This document shows, in pieces, positions 49,189 to 61,819 of a stretch of 64,000 bases of DNA. Within the stretch, counting starts at the first letter, position 1. The number at the start of each line of letters is the position of its first letter. The DNA comes from Delphinus delphis (Eukaryota; Chordata; Mammalia; Artiodactyla; Delphinidae). Where the stretch lies: assembly GCF_949987515.2 (NCBI RefSeq), contig NW_027192659.1:558001-622000 (forward strand), in the 5' to 3' direction. A program made the translations under genes and the position numbers. Below the pieces are notes generated by a model. It was not told where the DNA came from, did not search any database, and saw nothing but the letters and a program-made list of their open reading frames with translations.

Positions 49189-51134
49189 TTGGCCAAAAAG
49201 GGCGTATGCGTTTTTTCCTGAATATATTCAGGAATAAACGCATACGCCCTTTTTGGCCAAGTGCATCAATGTGGACGTTCTGCCTCTTTTCCTATGCTTT
49301 CAATGCAATTCCAGTCTACCTCCTGAAATCGGTTTCCTGCAATTCTGCTCCGCTTTCAAGTCCTCTTGGCAGCCTTACTTCAGTATATTTTTGGACGATA
49401 GCTGTCATTTATAACTCTGCAGGTTTGTGAATTACAGTGCCCCTGAGCTCCTTTCTTCAACTCGCTTTCTTGTGAGCTGGCCGCAACACCGCAGGATGGC
49501 TTCAGGCCCTAATCTGGTTCCGGCACGGCACGCTGAGCCTTTGGTTATTTCCTCTTCCTGGTGGGAAATGAGAGTTAAATTTGCCCGTCCAGACACCTCC
49601 AGCTAGTCTCTCATTGGTTCTCCCTATTCCTGTTCATCTTCCGCAGAAATTGCAAACTGGGCCAAACAGGAGGTTAAAGGTGCTGACTCTCCAAGTGGGG
49701 AGAGTGTTAGTAAAGCGTCTGGAATGTTGCACCCGAGTACCAAGGGAGGAAAAGTGAGACATATCTGAACACGTCTCCCGTTCACACGGTTGATCATACT
49801 CTGGGGTCCACATGCATGTTTTGCTGAAGGAAGAATACCTTAAACCTGGAGAGTTGAGACCCTTGGAATGGGTACCATGCAATATGACTTCAAAGGGTCT
49901 TCATTTGCTCACCGAACCTCTCCAATCCTATCACTGCTGCATTTATGCCCCTGTACACACGCTTGATTCTCTTTCGGAGACATAGCAATCCATAGGTTTT
50001 AAGATACTTACTAGTCAGGTACATTCTTAGGCGTTTAATATGCGGTGTTGAGTCCATTTCGTTGAGCAAGGAGTAGCTCTTGTCTATTCCATATTTGGCT
50101 TAAGGAACTTTATCTGTGCTCATTTCAATCTCTGGTTTTATGCAGCACCCCAACTCACCTTTCCCCTTAAGCAAGCATAAGTTGGTTTTCTAAATTTGAG
50201 GACCTGTTCTGTTTTGGAATTCAGTTTCTGTGTAGCCACGTTTACATTCCGTGTATTACTGATATCTTATGATGTTTCTTTTTCTGTGTGACTTATTTCA
50301 GTTAGAATCATTGTACCTGAATCCACTCATTATGCTGCTACGGGCTTGATGACATAGATTTCATTGCTGAGTGATACTGCATTGTACGTAAGTACCACAA
50401 GATCTTTATCCATTTTTCACTTTCTGTGATATTGAACTTGTACGGTAAACGAGGTTCTTGTAAACAGAGGCGTCCCAAACTTTGGGGTGGCTGTGTCTTT
50501 TTGATTTTAATTTCCCTAAGCTATAGGACCATAAGTGGAAGTGCCCTAGGCTCTGTTGCTTTGTTTTTTGGATGTTTCAGGAAACACCATACACTTCTCC
50601 GGAGTGTCTGTTGGCAATTTACATCCCGCCCATCAGCATAACAAGGCTCCCAGTTCTCCATGGCCTGTCCTGCCTTTCTGGATTTTACACTTTTTTCAGA
50701 TGGCCCTTTTGACCGGGGGGAAGTGAGACTTCATTGTAGTGCAGATTTCCTTTGCAAGCTTGCTTGGTTGGCCAAAAAGGGCGTATGCGTTTTTTCCTGA
50801 ATATATTCAGGAAAAAACGCATACGCCCTTTTTGGCCAAGTGCATCATTGTGGACGTTCTGCCTCTTTTCCTATGCTTTCAATGCAATTCCAGTCTACCT
50901 CCTGAAATCGGTTTCCTGCAATTCTGCCCCACTTTCAAGTCCTCTTGGCAGCCTTACTTCAGTATATTTTTGGATGATAGCTGTCATTTATAACTCTGCA
51001 GGTTTGTGAATTACAGTGCCCCTGAGCTCCTTTCTTCAACCTGCTTTCTTGTGAGCTGGCTGCAACACTGCAGGATGGCTTCAGGCCCTAATCTTGTTCC
51101 GGCACGGCACGCTGAGCCTTTGGTTAATTCCTCT
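49060..51134 (+). repeat. Dispersed duplicated block, copy at 49.1-51.1 kb
   Basis: This is the partner of 23.8-25.9 kb with the same private variants. It differs by one T fewer in CATGCATGTTTTGCTG (about 49,820), by GGACCATAAG where the other has GGAACATAAG, and by a few substitutions in the first 100 bp. The 15 monomers lying between the two copies are not arranged as a corresponding repeat, so this looks like an older multi-monomer exchange partly overwritten later. Confidence 0.8.
49189..50767 (+). repeat. Monomer 32, 1,579 bp, type B (relative of monomer 16)
   Basis: It has the GGAATAAACGC palindrome change and nearly all private variants of monomer 16. One T is missing in CATGCATGTTTTGCTG, which explains its length. 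Confidence 0.9.
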
Positions 51135-51560
51135 TCCTCGTGGGAAATGAGAGTTAAATTTGCCCGTCCAGACACCTCCAGCTAGTCTCTCATTGGTTCT
51201 TGCTAATCCTGTTCATCTTCCGCAGAAATTGCAAACTGGGCCAAACAGGAGGTTAAAGGCGCTGACTCTCCAAGTGGGGAGAGTGTTAGTAAAGCGTCTG
51301 GAATGTTGCACCCGAGTACCAGGGGAGGAAAACTGAGACATATTTGAACACGTCTCCTGTTCACACGGTTGATCATACTCTGGGTTCCATATGCATGTTT
51401 TAGCTGAAGGAAGAATACCTTAAACCTGGAGAGTTGAGACCCGTGGAATGGGTACCATGCAATATGACTTCAAAGGGTCTTCATTTGCTCACCGAACCTC
51501 TCCAATCCTATCACTGCTGCGTTTATGCCCCTGTACACATGCTTGATTCTCTTTTGGAGA
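50565..51560 (+). repeat. Block shared with 55.3-56.3 kb, copy 1
   Basis: From TTTTTTGGATGTTTCAGG rightwards this stretch shares CTCCGGAGTG, CCCCACTTTC, GGATGATAGC, GGCTGCAACACTGCAGG, AATCTTGTTCC, CCTCGTGGGAAATG, TTCTTGCTAATCC, CTCCTGTTCACAC and TTCCATATGCATG with the stretch 4,737 bp (3 monomers) downstream. It overlaps the right half of the 49.1-51.1 kb block. Confidence 0.78.
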
Positions 51561-52345
51561 CATAGCAATCCATAGGTTTTAAGATACTTACTAGTAAGGT
51601 ACATTCTTAGGCGTTTAATATGGGGTGTTGATTCCATTTCGTTGAGCAAGGAGTAGCTCTTGTCTATTCCATATTTGGCTTAAGGAACTTTATCTGTGCT
51701 CATTTCAATCTCTGGTTTTATGCAGCACCCCAACTCACCTTTCCCCTTAAACAAGCATAAGTTGGTTTTCTAAATTTGAGACCTTGTTCTGTTTTGGAAT
51801 TCAGTTCCTGTGTAGCCAAGTTTACATTCCGTGTATTAGTGATATCTTTGATGTTTCTTTTTCTGTGTGACTTATTTCAGTTAGAATCATCGTACCTGAA
51901 TCCACTCATTATGCTGCTACGGGCCTGATGACATAGATTTCATTGCTGAGTGATACTGCATTGTACGTAAGTACCACAAGTTCTTTATCCATTTTCACTT
52001 TCTGTGGTATTGAACTTGTACGGTAAACGAGGTTCTTGTAAACAGAGGGGTCTCAAACTTTGGGGTGGCTGTGTCTTTTTGATTTTAATTTCCCTAAGCT
52101 ATAGGACCATAAGTGGAAGTGCCCTAGGCTCTGTTGCTTTGTTTTTTAGATGTTTCAGGAAACACCATACACTTCTCCCGAGTGTCTTTTGGCAATTTAC
52201 ATCCCGCCCATCAGCATAACAAGGCTCCCAGTTCTCCATGGCCTGTCCTGCCTTTCTGGATTTTACACTTTTTTCAGATGGCCCTTTTGACCGGGGGGAA
52301 GTGAGACTTCATTGTAGTGCAGATTTCCTTTGCAAGCTTGCTTGG
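50768..52345 (+). repeat. Monomer 33, 1,578 bp, type B
   Basis: Its palindrome is perfect. It starts like monomer 17 and continues like monomer 36. Single bases are lost in GATATCTTTGATG (about 51,848) and CCATTTTCACTT (about 51,990). Confidence 0.9.
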
Positions 52346-53924
52346 TTGGCCAAAAAGGGCGTATGCGTTTTTTCCTGAATATATTCAGGAAAAAACGCAT
52401 ACGCCCTTTTTGGCCAAGTGCATCATTGTGGACGTTCTGCCTCTTTTCCTATGCTTTCAATGCAATTCCAGTCTACCTCCTGAATTCGGTTTCCTGCAAT
52501 TCTGCCCCGCTTTCAAGTCCTCTTGGCAGCCTTTCTTCAGTATATTTTTGGACGATAGCTGTCATTTATAACTCTACAGGTTTGTGAATTACAGTGCCCC
52601 TGAGCTCCTTTCTTCAACTCGCTTTCTTGTGACTTGGCCGCAACACCGCAAGATGGCTTAAGGCCCTAATCTGGTTCCGGCACGGCACGCTGAGCCTTTG
52701 GTTATTTCCTCTTCCTGGTGGGAAATGAGAGTTAAATTTGCCCGTCCAGACACCTCCAGCTAGTCTCTCATTGGTTCTCCCTATTCCTGTTCATCTTCCG
52801 CAGAAATTGCAAACTGGGCCAAACAGGAGGTTAAAGGCGCTGACTCTCCAAGTGGGGAGAGTGTTACTAAAGTGTCTGGAATGTTGCACCCGAGTACCAG
52901 GGGAGGAAAACTGAGACATATTTGAACACGTCTCCCATTCACACGGTTGATCATACTCTGGGTTCCACATGCATGTCTTAGCTGAAGGAAGAATACCTTA
53001 AACCTGGAGAGTTGAGACCCGTGGAATGGGTACCGTGCAATATGACTTCAAAGGGTCTTCATTTGCTCACCGAACCTCTCCAATCCTATCACTGCTGCGT
53101 TTATGCCCCTGTACACATGCTTGATTCTCTTTTGGAGACATAGCATTCCATAGGTTTTAAGATACTTACTAGTCAGGTACATTCTTAGGCGTTTAATATG
53201 TGGTGTTGAGTCCATTTCGTTGAGCAAGGAGTAGCTCTTGTCTATTCCATATTTGGCTTAAGGAACTTTATCTGTGCTCATTTCAATCTCTGGTTTTATG
53301 CAGCACCCCAACTCACCTTTCCCCTTAAGCAAGCATAAGTTGGTTTTCTAAATTTGAGACCCTGTTCTGTTCTGTAATTCAGTTCCTGTGTAGCCAAGTT
53401 TACATTCCGTGTATTAGTGATATCTTATGATGTTTCTTTTTCTGTGTGACTTATTTCAGTTACAATCATCGTACCTGAATCCACTCATTATGCTGCTATG
53501 GGCCTCATGACATAGATTTCATTGCTGAGTGATACTGCATTGTACGTAAGTACCACAAGTTCTTTATCCATTTTTCACTTTCTGTGATATTGAACTTGTA
53601 CGGTAAATGAAGTTCTTGTAAACAGAGGCGTCCGAAACTTTGGGGTGGCTGTGTCTTTTTGATTTTAATTTCCCTAAGCTATAGGACCATAAGTGGAAGT
53701 GCCCTAGGTTCTGTTGCTTTGTTTTTTAGATGTTTCAGGAAACACCATACACTTCTCCTGAGTGTCTGTTGGCAATTTACATCCCGCCCATCAGCATAAC
53801 AAGGCTCCCAGTTCTCCATGGCCTGTCCTGCCTTTCTGGATTTTACACTTTTTTCAGATGGCCCTTTTGGCCAGGGGGAATGAGACTTCATTGTAGTGCA
53901 GATTTCCTTTGCATGTTTGCCTGG
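52346..53924 (+). repeat. Monomer 34, 1,579 bp, type B
   Basis: Its palindrome is perfect. Private changes are GAATTCGGTTTCC near 52,483, AGATGGCTTAAGG near 52,652 and CCTCATGACATAG near 53,504. One base is lost in the altered GGCCAGGGGGAATGAG near 53,870. Confidence 0.9.
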
Positions 53925-55504
53925 TTGGCCCAAAAGGGCATATGCGTTTTTTCCTGAATATATTCAGGAGAAAACGCATACACCCTTTTTGGCCAAGTGC
54001 ATCATTGTGGACGTTCTGCCTCTTTTCCTATGCTTTCAATGCAATTCCAGTCTACCTCCTGAAATCGGTTTCCTGCAATTCTGCCCCGCTTTCAAGTCCT
54101 CTTGGCAGCCTTACTTCAGTCTATTTTTGGACGATAGCTGTCATTTATAACTCTGCAGGTTTGTGAATTACAGTGCCCCTGAGCTCCTTTCTTCAACTCG
54201 ATTTCTTTTGACCTGGCCGCAACACCGCAGGATGTCTTCAGGCCCTAATCTGGTTCCGGCACGGCACACTGAGCCTTTGGTTAATTCCCTTTCCTGGTGG
54301 GAAATGAGAGTTAAATTTGCCCGTCCAGACACCTCCAGCTAGTCTCTCATTGGTTCTCGCTATTCCTGTTCATCTTCCGCAGAAAGTGCAAACTGGGCCA
54401 AACAGGAGGTTAAAGGGACTGACTCTCCAAGTCGGGGGAGTGTTAGTAAAGCGTCTGGAATGTTGCACCCGAGTACCAGGGTACCAAAACTGAGACATAT
54501 TTGAACACGTCTCCCAATCACATGGTTGATCATACACTAGGTTCCACATGCATGTTTTAGCTGAAGGAAGAATCCCTTAAACCTGGAGAGTTGAGACCCG
54601 TGTAATGGGTACCATGCACTATGACTTCAAAGGGTCTTCATTTGCTCACCGAACCTCTCCAATCCTATCACTGCTGCGTTTATGCCCCTGTACACATGCT
54701 TGATTCTCTTTCGGAGACATAGCAATCCATAGGTTTTAAGATACTTACTAGTCAGGTACATTCTTAGGCGTTTAATATGCGGTGTTGAGTCCATTTCGTT
54801 GAGCAAGGAGTAGCTCTTGTCTATTCCATATTTGGCTTAAGGAACTTTATCTGTGCTCATTTCAATCTCTGGTTTTATGCAGCACCCCAACTCACCTTTC
54901 CCCTTAAGCAAGCATAAGTTGCTTTTCTAAATTTGAGACCCTGTTCTGTTCTGTAATTCCGTTCCTGTGTAGCCAAGTTTACATTCCGTGTATTAGTGAT
55001 ATCTTATGATGTTTCTTTTTCTGTGTGACTTATTTCAGTTAGAATCATCATACCTGAATCCACTCATTGTGCTGCTAAGGGCCTGATGACATAGATTTCA
55101 TTGCTGAGTGATATTGCTTTGTAAGTAAATACCACAAATTCTTTATCCATTTTTCACTTTCTGCGATGTTGAACTTGTACTGTAAACGAGGTTCTTGTAA
55201 ACAGAGCCGTTGCAAACTTTGGGGTGGCTGTGTCTTTTTGATTTTAATTTCCCTAAGCTATAGGACCATAAGTGGAAGTGCCCTAGGCTCTGTTGCTTTG
55301 TTTTTTGGATGTTTCAGGAAACACCATACACTTCTCCGGAGTGTCTGTTGGCAATTTATATCCCGCCCATCAGCATAACAAGGCTCCCAGTTCTCCATGG
55401 CCTGTCCTGCCTTTCTGGATTTTACACTTTTTTCAGATGACCCTTTTGACCGGGGGGAAGTGAGACTTCATTGTAGTGCAGATTTCCTTTGCAAGCTTGC
55501 TTGG
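53925..55504 (+). repeat. Monomer 35, 1,580 bp, type A
   Basis: Its palindrome is degraded on both sides: left GGCCCAAAAGGGCATATG, right AGGAGAAAACGC and CATACACCC. A further marker is TCGGGGGAGTG near 54,433. From about 55,302 it joins the block shared with 50.6-51.6 kb. Confidence 0.9.
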
Positions 55505-56297
55505 TTGGCCAAAAAGGGCGTATGCGTTTTTTCCTGAATATATTCAGGAAAAAACGCATACGCCCTTTTTGGCCAAGTGCATCATTGTGGACGTTCTGCC
55601 TCTTTTCCTATGCTTTCAATGCAATTCCAGTCTACCTCCTGAAATCGGTTTCCTGCAATTCTGCCCCACTTTCAAGTCCTCTTGGCAGCCTTACTTCAGT
55701 ATATTTTTGGATGATAGCTGTCATTTATAACTCTGCAGGTTTGTGAATTACAGTGCCCCTCAGCTCCTTTCTTCAACTCGCTTTCTTGTGAGCTGGCTGC
55801 AACACTGCAGGATGGCTTCAGGCCCTAATCTTGTTCCGGCACGGCACGCTGAGCCTTTGGTTAATTCCTCTTCCTCGTGGGAAATGAGAGTTAAATTTGC
55901 CCGTCCAGACACCTCCAGCTAGTCTCTCATTGGTTCTTGCTAATCCTGTTCATCTTCCGCAGAAATTGCAAACTGGGCCAAACAGGAGGTTAAAGGCGCT
56001 GACTCTCCAAGTGGGGAGAGTGTTAGTAAAGCGTCTGGAATGTTTCACCCGAGTACCAGGGTAGGAAAACTGAGACATATTTGAACACGTCTCCTGTTCA
56101 CACGGTTGATCATACTCTGGGTTCCATATGCATGTTTTAGCTGAAGGAAGAATACCTTAAACCTGGAGAGTTGAGACCCGTGGAATGGGTACCATGCAAT
56201 ATGACTTCAAAGGGTCTTCATTTGCTCACCGAACCTCTCCAATCCTATCACTGCTGCGTTTATGCCTCTGTACACATGCTTGATTCTCTTTTGGAGA
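55302..56297 (+). repeat. Block shared with 50.6-51.6 kb, copy 2
   Basis: This is the three-monomer-distant partner of 50.6-51.6 kb. It differs by changes such as TTTATATCCCGCC at about 55,356, CAGATGACCC at about 55,435, CCCCTCAGCTCC at about 55,756 and TGTTTCACCC at about 56,041. The right boundary is approximate. Confidence 0.72.
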
Positions 56298-57083
56298 CAT
56301 AGCAATCCATAGGTTTTAAGATACTTACTAGTCAGGTACATTCTTAGGCGTTTAATATGCGGTGTTGTGACCATTTCGTTGAGCAAGGAGTAGCTCTTGT
56401 CTATTCCATATTTGGCTTAAGGAACTTTATCTGTGCTCATTTCAATCTCTGGTTTTATGCAGCACCCCAACTCACCTTTCCCCTTAAGCAAGCATAAGTT
56501 GGTTTTCTAAATTTGAGACCCTGTTCTGTTTTGGAATTCAGTTCCTGTGTAGCCAAGTTTATATTCCGTGTATTACTGATATCTTATGATGTTTCTTTTT
56601 CTGTGTGACTTATTTCAGTTAGAATCATCATACCTGAATCCACTCATTGTGCTGCTAAGGGCCTGATGACATAGATATCATTGCTGAGTGATATTGCTTT
56701 GTAAGTAAATACCACAACTTCTTTATCCATTTTTCACTTTCTGTGATGTTGAACTTGTACTGTAAACGAGGTTCTTGTAAACAGAGCCGTTCCAAACTTT
56801 GGGGTGGCTGTGACTTTTTGATTTTAATTTCCCTAAGCTATAGGACCATAAGTGGAAGTGCCCTAGGCTCTGTTGCTTTGTTTCTTAGATGTTTCAGGAA
56901 ACACCATCCACTTCTCCCCAGTGTCTGTTGGCAATTTACATCCCGCCCATCAGCATAACAAGGCTCCCACTTCTCCATGGCCTGTCCTGCCTTTCTGGAT
57001 TTTACACTTTTTTCAGATGGCCCTTTTGACCGGGGGAAGTGAGACTTCATTGTAGTGCAGATTTCCTTTGCAAGCTTGCTTGG
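55505..57083 (+). repeat. Monomer 36, 1,579 bp, type A (relative of monomer 33)
   Basis: Its palindrome is perfect. It shares CCTCGTGGGAAATG, TTCTTGCTAATCC and TTCCATATGCATG with monomer 33. Private changes are GTTGTGACCATTTCG near 56,363 and TAGATATCATTGC near 56,672. One G is lost in ACCGGGGGAAGTG near 57,030. Confidence 0.9.
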
Positions 57084-58662
57084 TTGGCCAAAAAGGGCGT
57101 ATCAGTTTTTTCCTGAATATATTCAGGAAAAAACACATACGCCCTTTTTGGCCAAGTGCATCATTGTGGACATTCTGCCTCTTTTCCTATGCTTTCAATG
57201 CAATTCCAGTCTACCTCCTGAAATCGGTTTCCTGCAATTCTACACGCTTTCAAGTCCTCTTGGCAGCGTTACTTCAGTATATTTTTGGACGATAGCTGTC
57301 ATTTATAACTCTGCAGGTTTGTGAATTACAGTGCCCCTGAGCTCCTTTCTTCAACTCGCTTTCTTTTGAGCTGGCCGCAACACCGCAGGATGGCTTCAGG
57401 CCCTAATCTGGTTCTGGCACGGCACGCTGAGCCTTTGGTTATTTCCTCTTCCTGGTGGGAAATGAGAGTTAAATTTGCCCTTCCAGACACCTCCAGCTAG
57501 TCTCTCATTGGTTCTCGCTATTCCTGTTCATCTTCCGCAGAAATTGCAAACTGGGCCAAACAGGAGGTTAAAGGCGCTGACTCTCCAAGTGGGGAGAGTG
57601 TTAGTAAAGCGTCTGGAATGTTGCACCCGAGTACCAGGGGAGGAAAACTGAGACATATTTGAACACGTCTCCCGTTCACACGATTGATCATACTCTGGGT
57701 TCCACATGCATGTTTTAGCTGAAGGAAGAATACCTTAAACCTGGAGAGTTGAGACCCGTGTAATGGGTACCATGCAATATGAATTCAAAGGGTCTTCATT
57801 TGCTCACCGAACATCTCCAATCCTATCACTGCTGCGTTTATGCCCCTGTACACACGCTTGATTCTCTTTTGGAGACATAGCAATCCATAGGTTTCAAGAT
57901 ACTTACTAGTCAGGTACATTCTTAGGCGTTTAATATGTGGTGTTGAGTCCATTTCGTTGAGCAAGGAGTAGCTCTTGTCTATTCCATATTTGGCTTAAGG
58001 AACTTTATCTGTGCTCATTTCAATCTCTGGTTTTATGCAGCACCCCAACTCACCTTTCCCCTTAAGCAAGCATAAATTGGTTTTCTAAATTTAAGACCCG
58101 GTTCTGTTTTGGAATTCAGTTCCTGTGTAGCCAAGTTTACATTCCCTGTATTAGTGATATCTTATGATGTTTCTTTTTCTGTGTGACTTATTTCAGTTAG
58201 AATCATCGTACCTGAATCCACTCATTATGCTGCCATGGGCCTGATGACATAGATTTCATTGCTGAGTGATACTACATTGTACGTAAGTACCACAAGTTCT
58301 TTATCCATTTTTCACTTTCTGTGATATTGAACTTGTACGGTAAACGAGGTTCCTGTAAACAGAGGCGTCCCAAACTTTGGGGTGGCTGTGTCTTTTTGAT
58401 TTTAATTTCCCTAAGCTATAGGACCATAAGTGGCAGTGCCCTAGGCTCTGTTGCTTTGTTTTTTAGATGTTTCAGGAAACACCATACACTTCTCCCGAAT
58501 GTCTGTTGGCAATTTACATCCTGCCCATCAGCATAACAAGGCTCCCAGTTCTCCATGGCCTGTCCTGCCTTTCTGGATTTTACACTTTTTTCAGATGGCC
58601 CTTTTGACCGGGGGGAAGTGAGACTTCATTGTAGTGCAGATTTCCTTTGCAAGATTGCTTGG
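57084..58662 (+). repeat. Monomer 37, 1,579 bp, type B, damaged palindrome
   Basis: Its palindrome carries GTATCAGTTTTTT on the left and AAACACATACGCC on the right, changes that do not compensate. TTCTACACGCTTTC near 57,238 loses one base and carries substitutions. It is one of the most altered monomers around the palindrome. Confidence 0.9.
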
Positions 58663-60240
58663 TTGGCCAAAAAGGGCATATGCGTTTTTTCCTGAATATA
58701 TTCGGGAAAAAACGCATATGCCCTTTTTGGCCAAGTGCATCATTGTGGACGTTCTGCCTCTTTTCCTATGCTTTCAATGCAATTCCAGTCTACCTCCTGA
58801 AATCGGTTTCCTGCAATTCTGCCCCGCTTTCAAGTCCTCTTGGCAGCCTTACTTCAGTATATTTTTGGACGATAGCTGTCATTTATAACTCTGCAGGTTT
58901 GTGAATTACAGTGCCCCTGAGCTCCTTTCTTCAACTTGCTTTCTTGTGAGCTGGTCGCAACACCGCAGAATGGCTTCAGGCCCTAATCTGGTTCTGGCAC
59001 GGCACGCTGAGCCTTTGGTTAATTCCTCTTCCTGGTGGGAAATGAGAGTTAAATTTGCCCGTCCAGACACCTCTAGCTAGTCTCTCATTGGTTCTCCCTA
59101 TTCCTGTTCATCTTCCGCAGAAATTGCAAACTGGGCCAAACAGGAGGTTAAAGGGACTGACTCTCCAAGTCGGGAGAGTGTTAGTAAAGCGTCTGGAATG
59201 TTGCACACGAGTACCAGGGTACGAAAACTGAGACATATTTGAACACGTCTCCCGATCACATGGTTGATCATACTCTAGGTTCCACATGCATGTTTTAGCT
59301 GAAGGAAGAATACCTTAAACCTGGGTAGTTGAAACCCGTGGAATGGGTACCATGCAATATGACTTCAAAGGGTCTTCATTTGCTCACCGAACCTCTCCAA
59401 TCCTATCACTGCTGCGTTTATGCCCCTGTACACATGCTTGATTCTCTTTTGGAGACATAGCAATCCATAGGTTTTAAGATACTTACTAGTCAGGTACATT
59501 CTTAGGCGTTTAATATGGGGTGTTGAGTCCATTTCGTTGAGCAAGGAGTAGCTCTTGTCTATTCCATATTTGGCTTAAGGAAATTTATCTGTGCTCATTT
59601 CAATCTCTGGTTTTATGCAGCACCCCAACTCCCCTTTCCCCTTAAGCAGGCATAAGTTGGTTTTCTAAATTTGAGACCCTGTTTTGTTTTGGAATTCAGT
59701 TCCTGTGTAGCCAAGTTTACATTCCGTGTATTAATGATATCTTATGATGTTTCTTTTTCTGTGTGACTTCTACCAGTTAGAATCATCATACCTGAATCCA
59801 CTCATTGTGCTGCTAAGGGCCTGATGACATAGATTTCATTGCTGAGTGATATTGCTTTGTAAGTAAATACCACAACTTCTTTATCCATTTTTCACTTTCT
59901 GTGATGTTGAACTTGTACTGTAAACGAGGTTCTTGTAAACAGAGCCGTTCCAAACTTTGGGGTGGCTGTCTTTTTGATTTTAATTTCCCTAAGCTATAGG
60001 ACCATAAGTGGAAGTGCCCTAGGCTCTGTTGTTTTGTTTTTTAGATGTTTCAGGAAACACCATCCACTTCTCCCCAGTGTCTGTTGGCAATTTACATCCC
60101 GCCCATCAGCATAACAAGGCTCCCAGTTCTCCATGGCCTGTCCTGCCTTTCTGGATTTTACACTTTTTTCAGATGGCCCTTTTGACCGGGGGGAAGTGAG
60201 ACTTCATTGTAGTGCAGATTTCCTTTGCAAGCTTGCTTGG
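58663..60240 (+). repeat. Monomer 38, 1,578 bp, type A
   Basis: Its palindrome has a matched pair of changes, A at 58,678 and T at 58,719, which keep pairing, plus G at 58,704. A cluster of changes, GACTTCTACCAGTTAG, sits near 59,766. Two bases are lost in GGCTGTCTTTTTGATTTT near 59,964. Confidence 0.9.
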
Positions 60241-61819
60241 TTGGCCAAAAAGGGCGTATGCGTTTTTTCCTGAATATATTCAGGAAAAAACGCATACGCC
60301 CTTTTTGGCCAAGTGCATCATTGTGGACGTTCTGCCTCTTTTCCTATGCTTTCAATGCAATTCCAGTCTACCTCCTGAAATCGGTTTCCTGCAATTCTGC
60401 CCCGCTTTCAAGTCCTCTTGGCAGCCTTACTTCAGTCTATTTTTGGACGATAGCTGTCATTTATAACTCTGCAGGTTTGTGAATTACAGTGCCCCTGAGC
60501 TCCTTTCTTCAACTCGCTTTCTTGTGACCTGGCTGCAACACCGCAGGATGGCTTCAGGCCCTAATCTGGTTCCGGCACGGCACGCTGAGCCTTTGGTTAA
60601 TTCCTCTTCCTGGTGGGAATGAGAGTTAAATTTGCCCATCCAGACACCTCCAGCTAGTCTCTCATTGGTTCTCGCTATTCCTGTTCATCTTCCACAGAAA
60701 TTGCAAACTGGGCCAAACAGGAGGTTAAAGGGACTGACTCTCCAAGTCGGGAGAGTGTTAGTAAAGTGTCTGGAATGTTGCACCCGAGTACCAGGGTAGG
60801 AAAACTGAGACATATTTGAACACGTCTCCCGATCACATGGTTGATCATACTCTGGGTTCCACATGCATGTTTTAGCTGAAGGAAGAATACCTAAAACCTG
60901 GGTAGTTGAAACCCGTGGAATGGGTACCATGCAATATGACTTCAAAGGGTCTTCATTTGCTCACCGAACATCTCCAATCCTATCACTGCTGCGTTTATGA
61001 CCCTGTACACATGCTTGATTCTCTTTCGGAGACATAGCAATCCATAGGTTTTAAGATACTTACTAGTCAGGTACATTTTTAGGCGTTTCATATGCGGTGT
61101 TGAGTCTATTTCGTTGAGCAAGGAGTAGCTCTTGTCTATTCCATATTTGGCTTAAGGAACTTTATCTGTGCTCATTTCAATCTCTGGTTTTATGCAGCAC
61201 CCCAACTCCCCTTTCCCCTTAAGCAAGCATAAGTTGGTTTTCGAAATTTGAGAACCTGTTCTGTTCTGTAATTCAGTTCCTGTGTAGCCAAGTTTACATT
61301 CCGTGTATTACTGATATCTTATGATGTTTCTTTTTCTGTGTGACTTATTTCAGTTAGAATCATCATACCTGAATCCACTCATTATGCTGCTACGGGCCTG
61401 ATGACATAGATTTCATTGCTGAGTGATACTGCATTGTACGTAAGTACCACAAGTTCTTTATCCATTTTTCACTTTCTGTGATATTGAACTTGTACGGTAA
61501 ACGAGGTTCTTGTAAACGGAGGCGTCCCAAACTTTGGGGTGGCTGTGTCTTTTTGATTTTAATTTCCCTAAGCTATAGGACCATAAGTGGAAGTGCCCTA
61601 GGCTCTGTTGCTTTGTTTTTTAGATGTTTCAGGAAACACCATACACTTCTCCCGAGTGTCTGTTGGCAATTTACATCCCGCCCATGAGCATAACAAGGCT
61701 CCCAGTTCTCCATGGCCTGTCCTGCCTTTCTGGATTTTACACTTTTTTCAGATGGCCCTTTTCACCGGGGGGAAGTGAGACTTCATTGTAGTGCAGATTT
61801 CCTTTGCAAGCTTGCTTGG
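60241..61819 (+). repeat. Monomer 39, 1,579 bp, type B
   Basis: Its palindrome is perfect. One A is lost in GGTGGGAATGAG near 60,612. Its last 680 bp or so begin the terminal single-monomer duplication. Confidence 0.9.
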
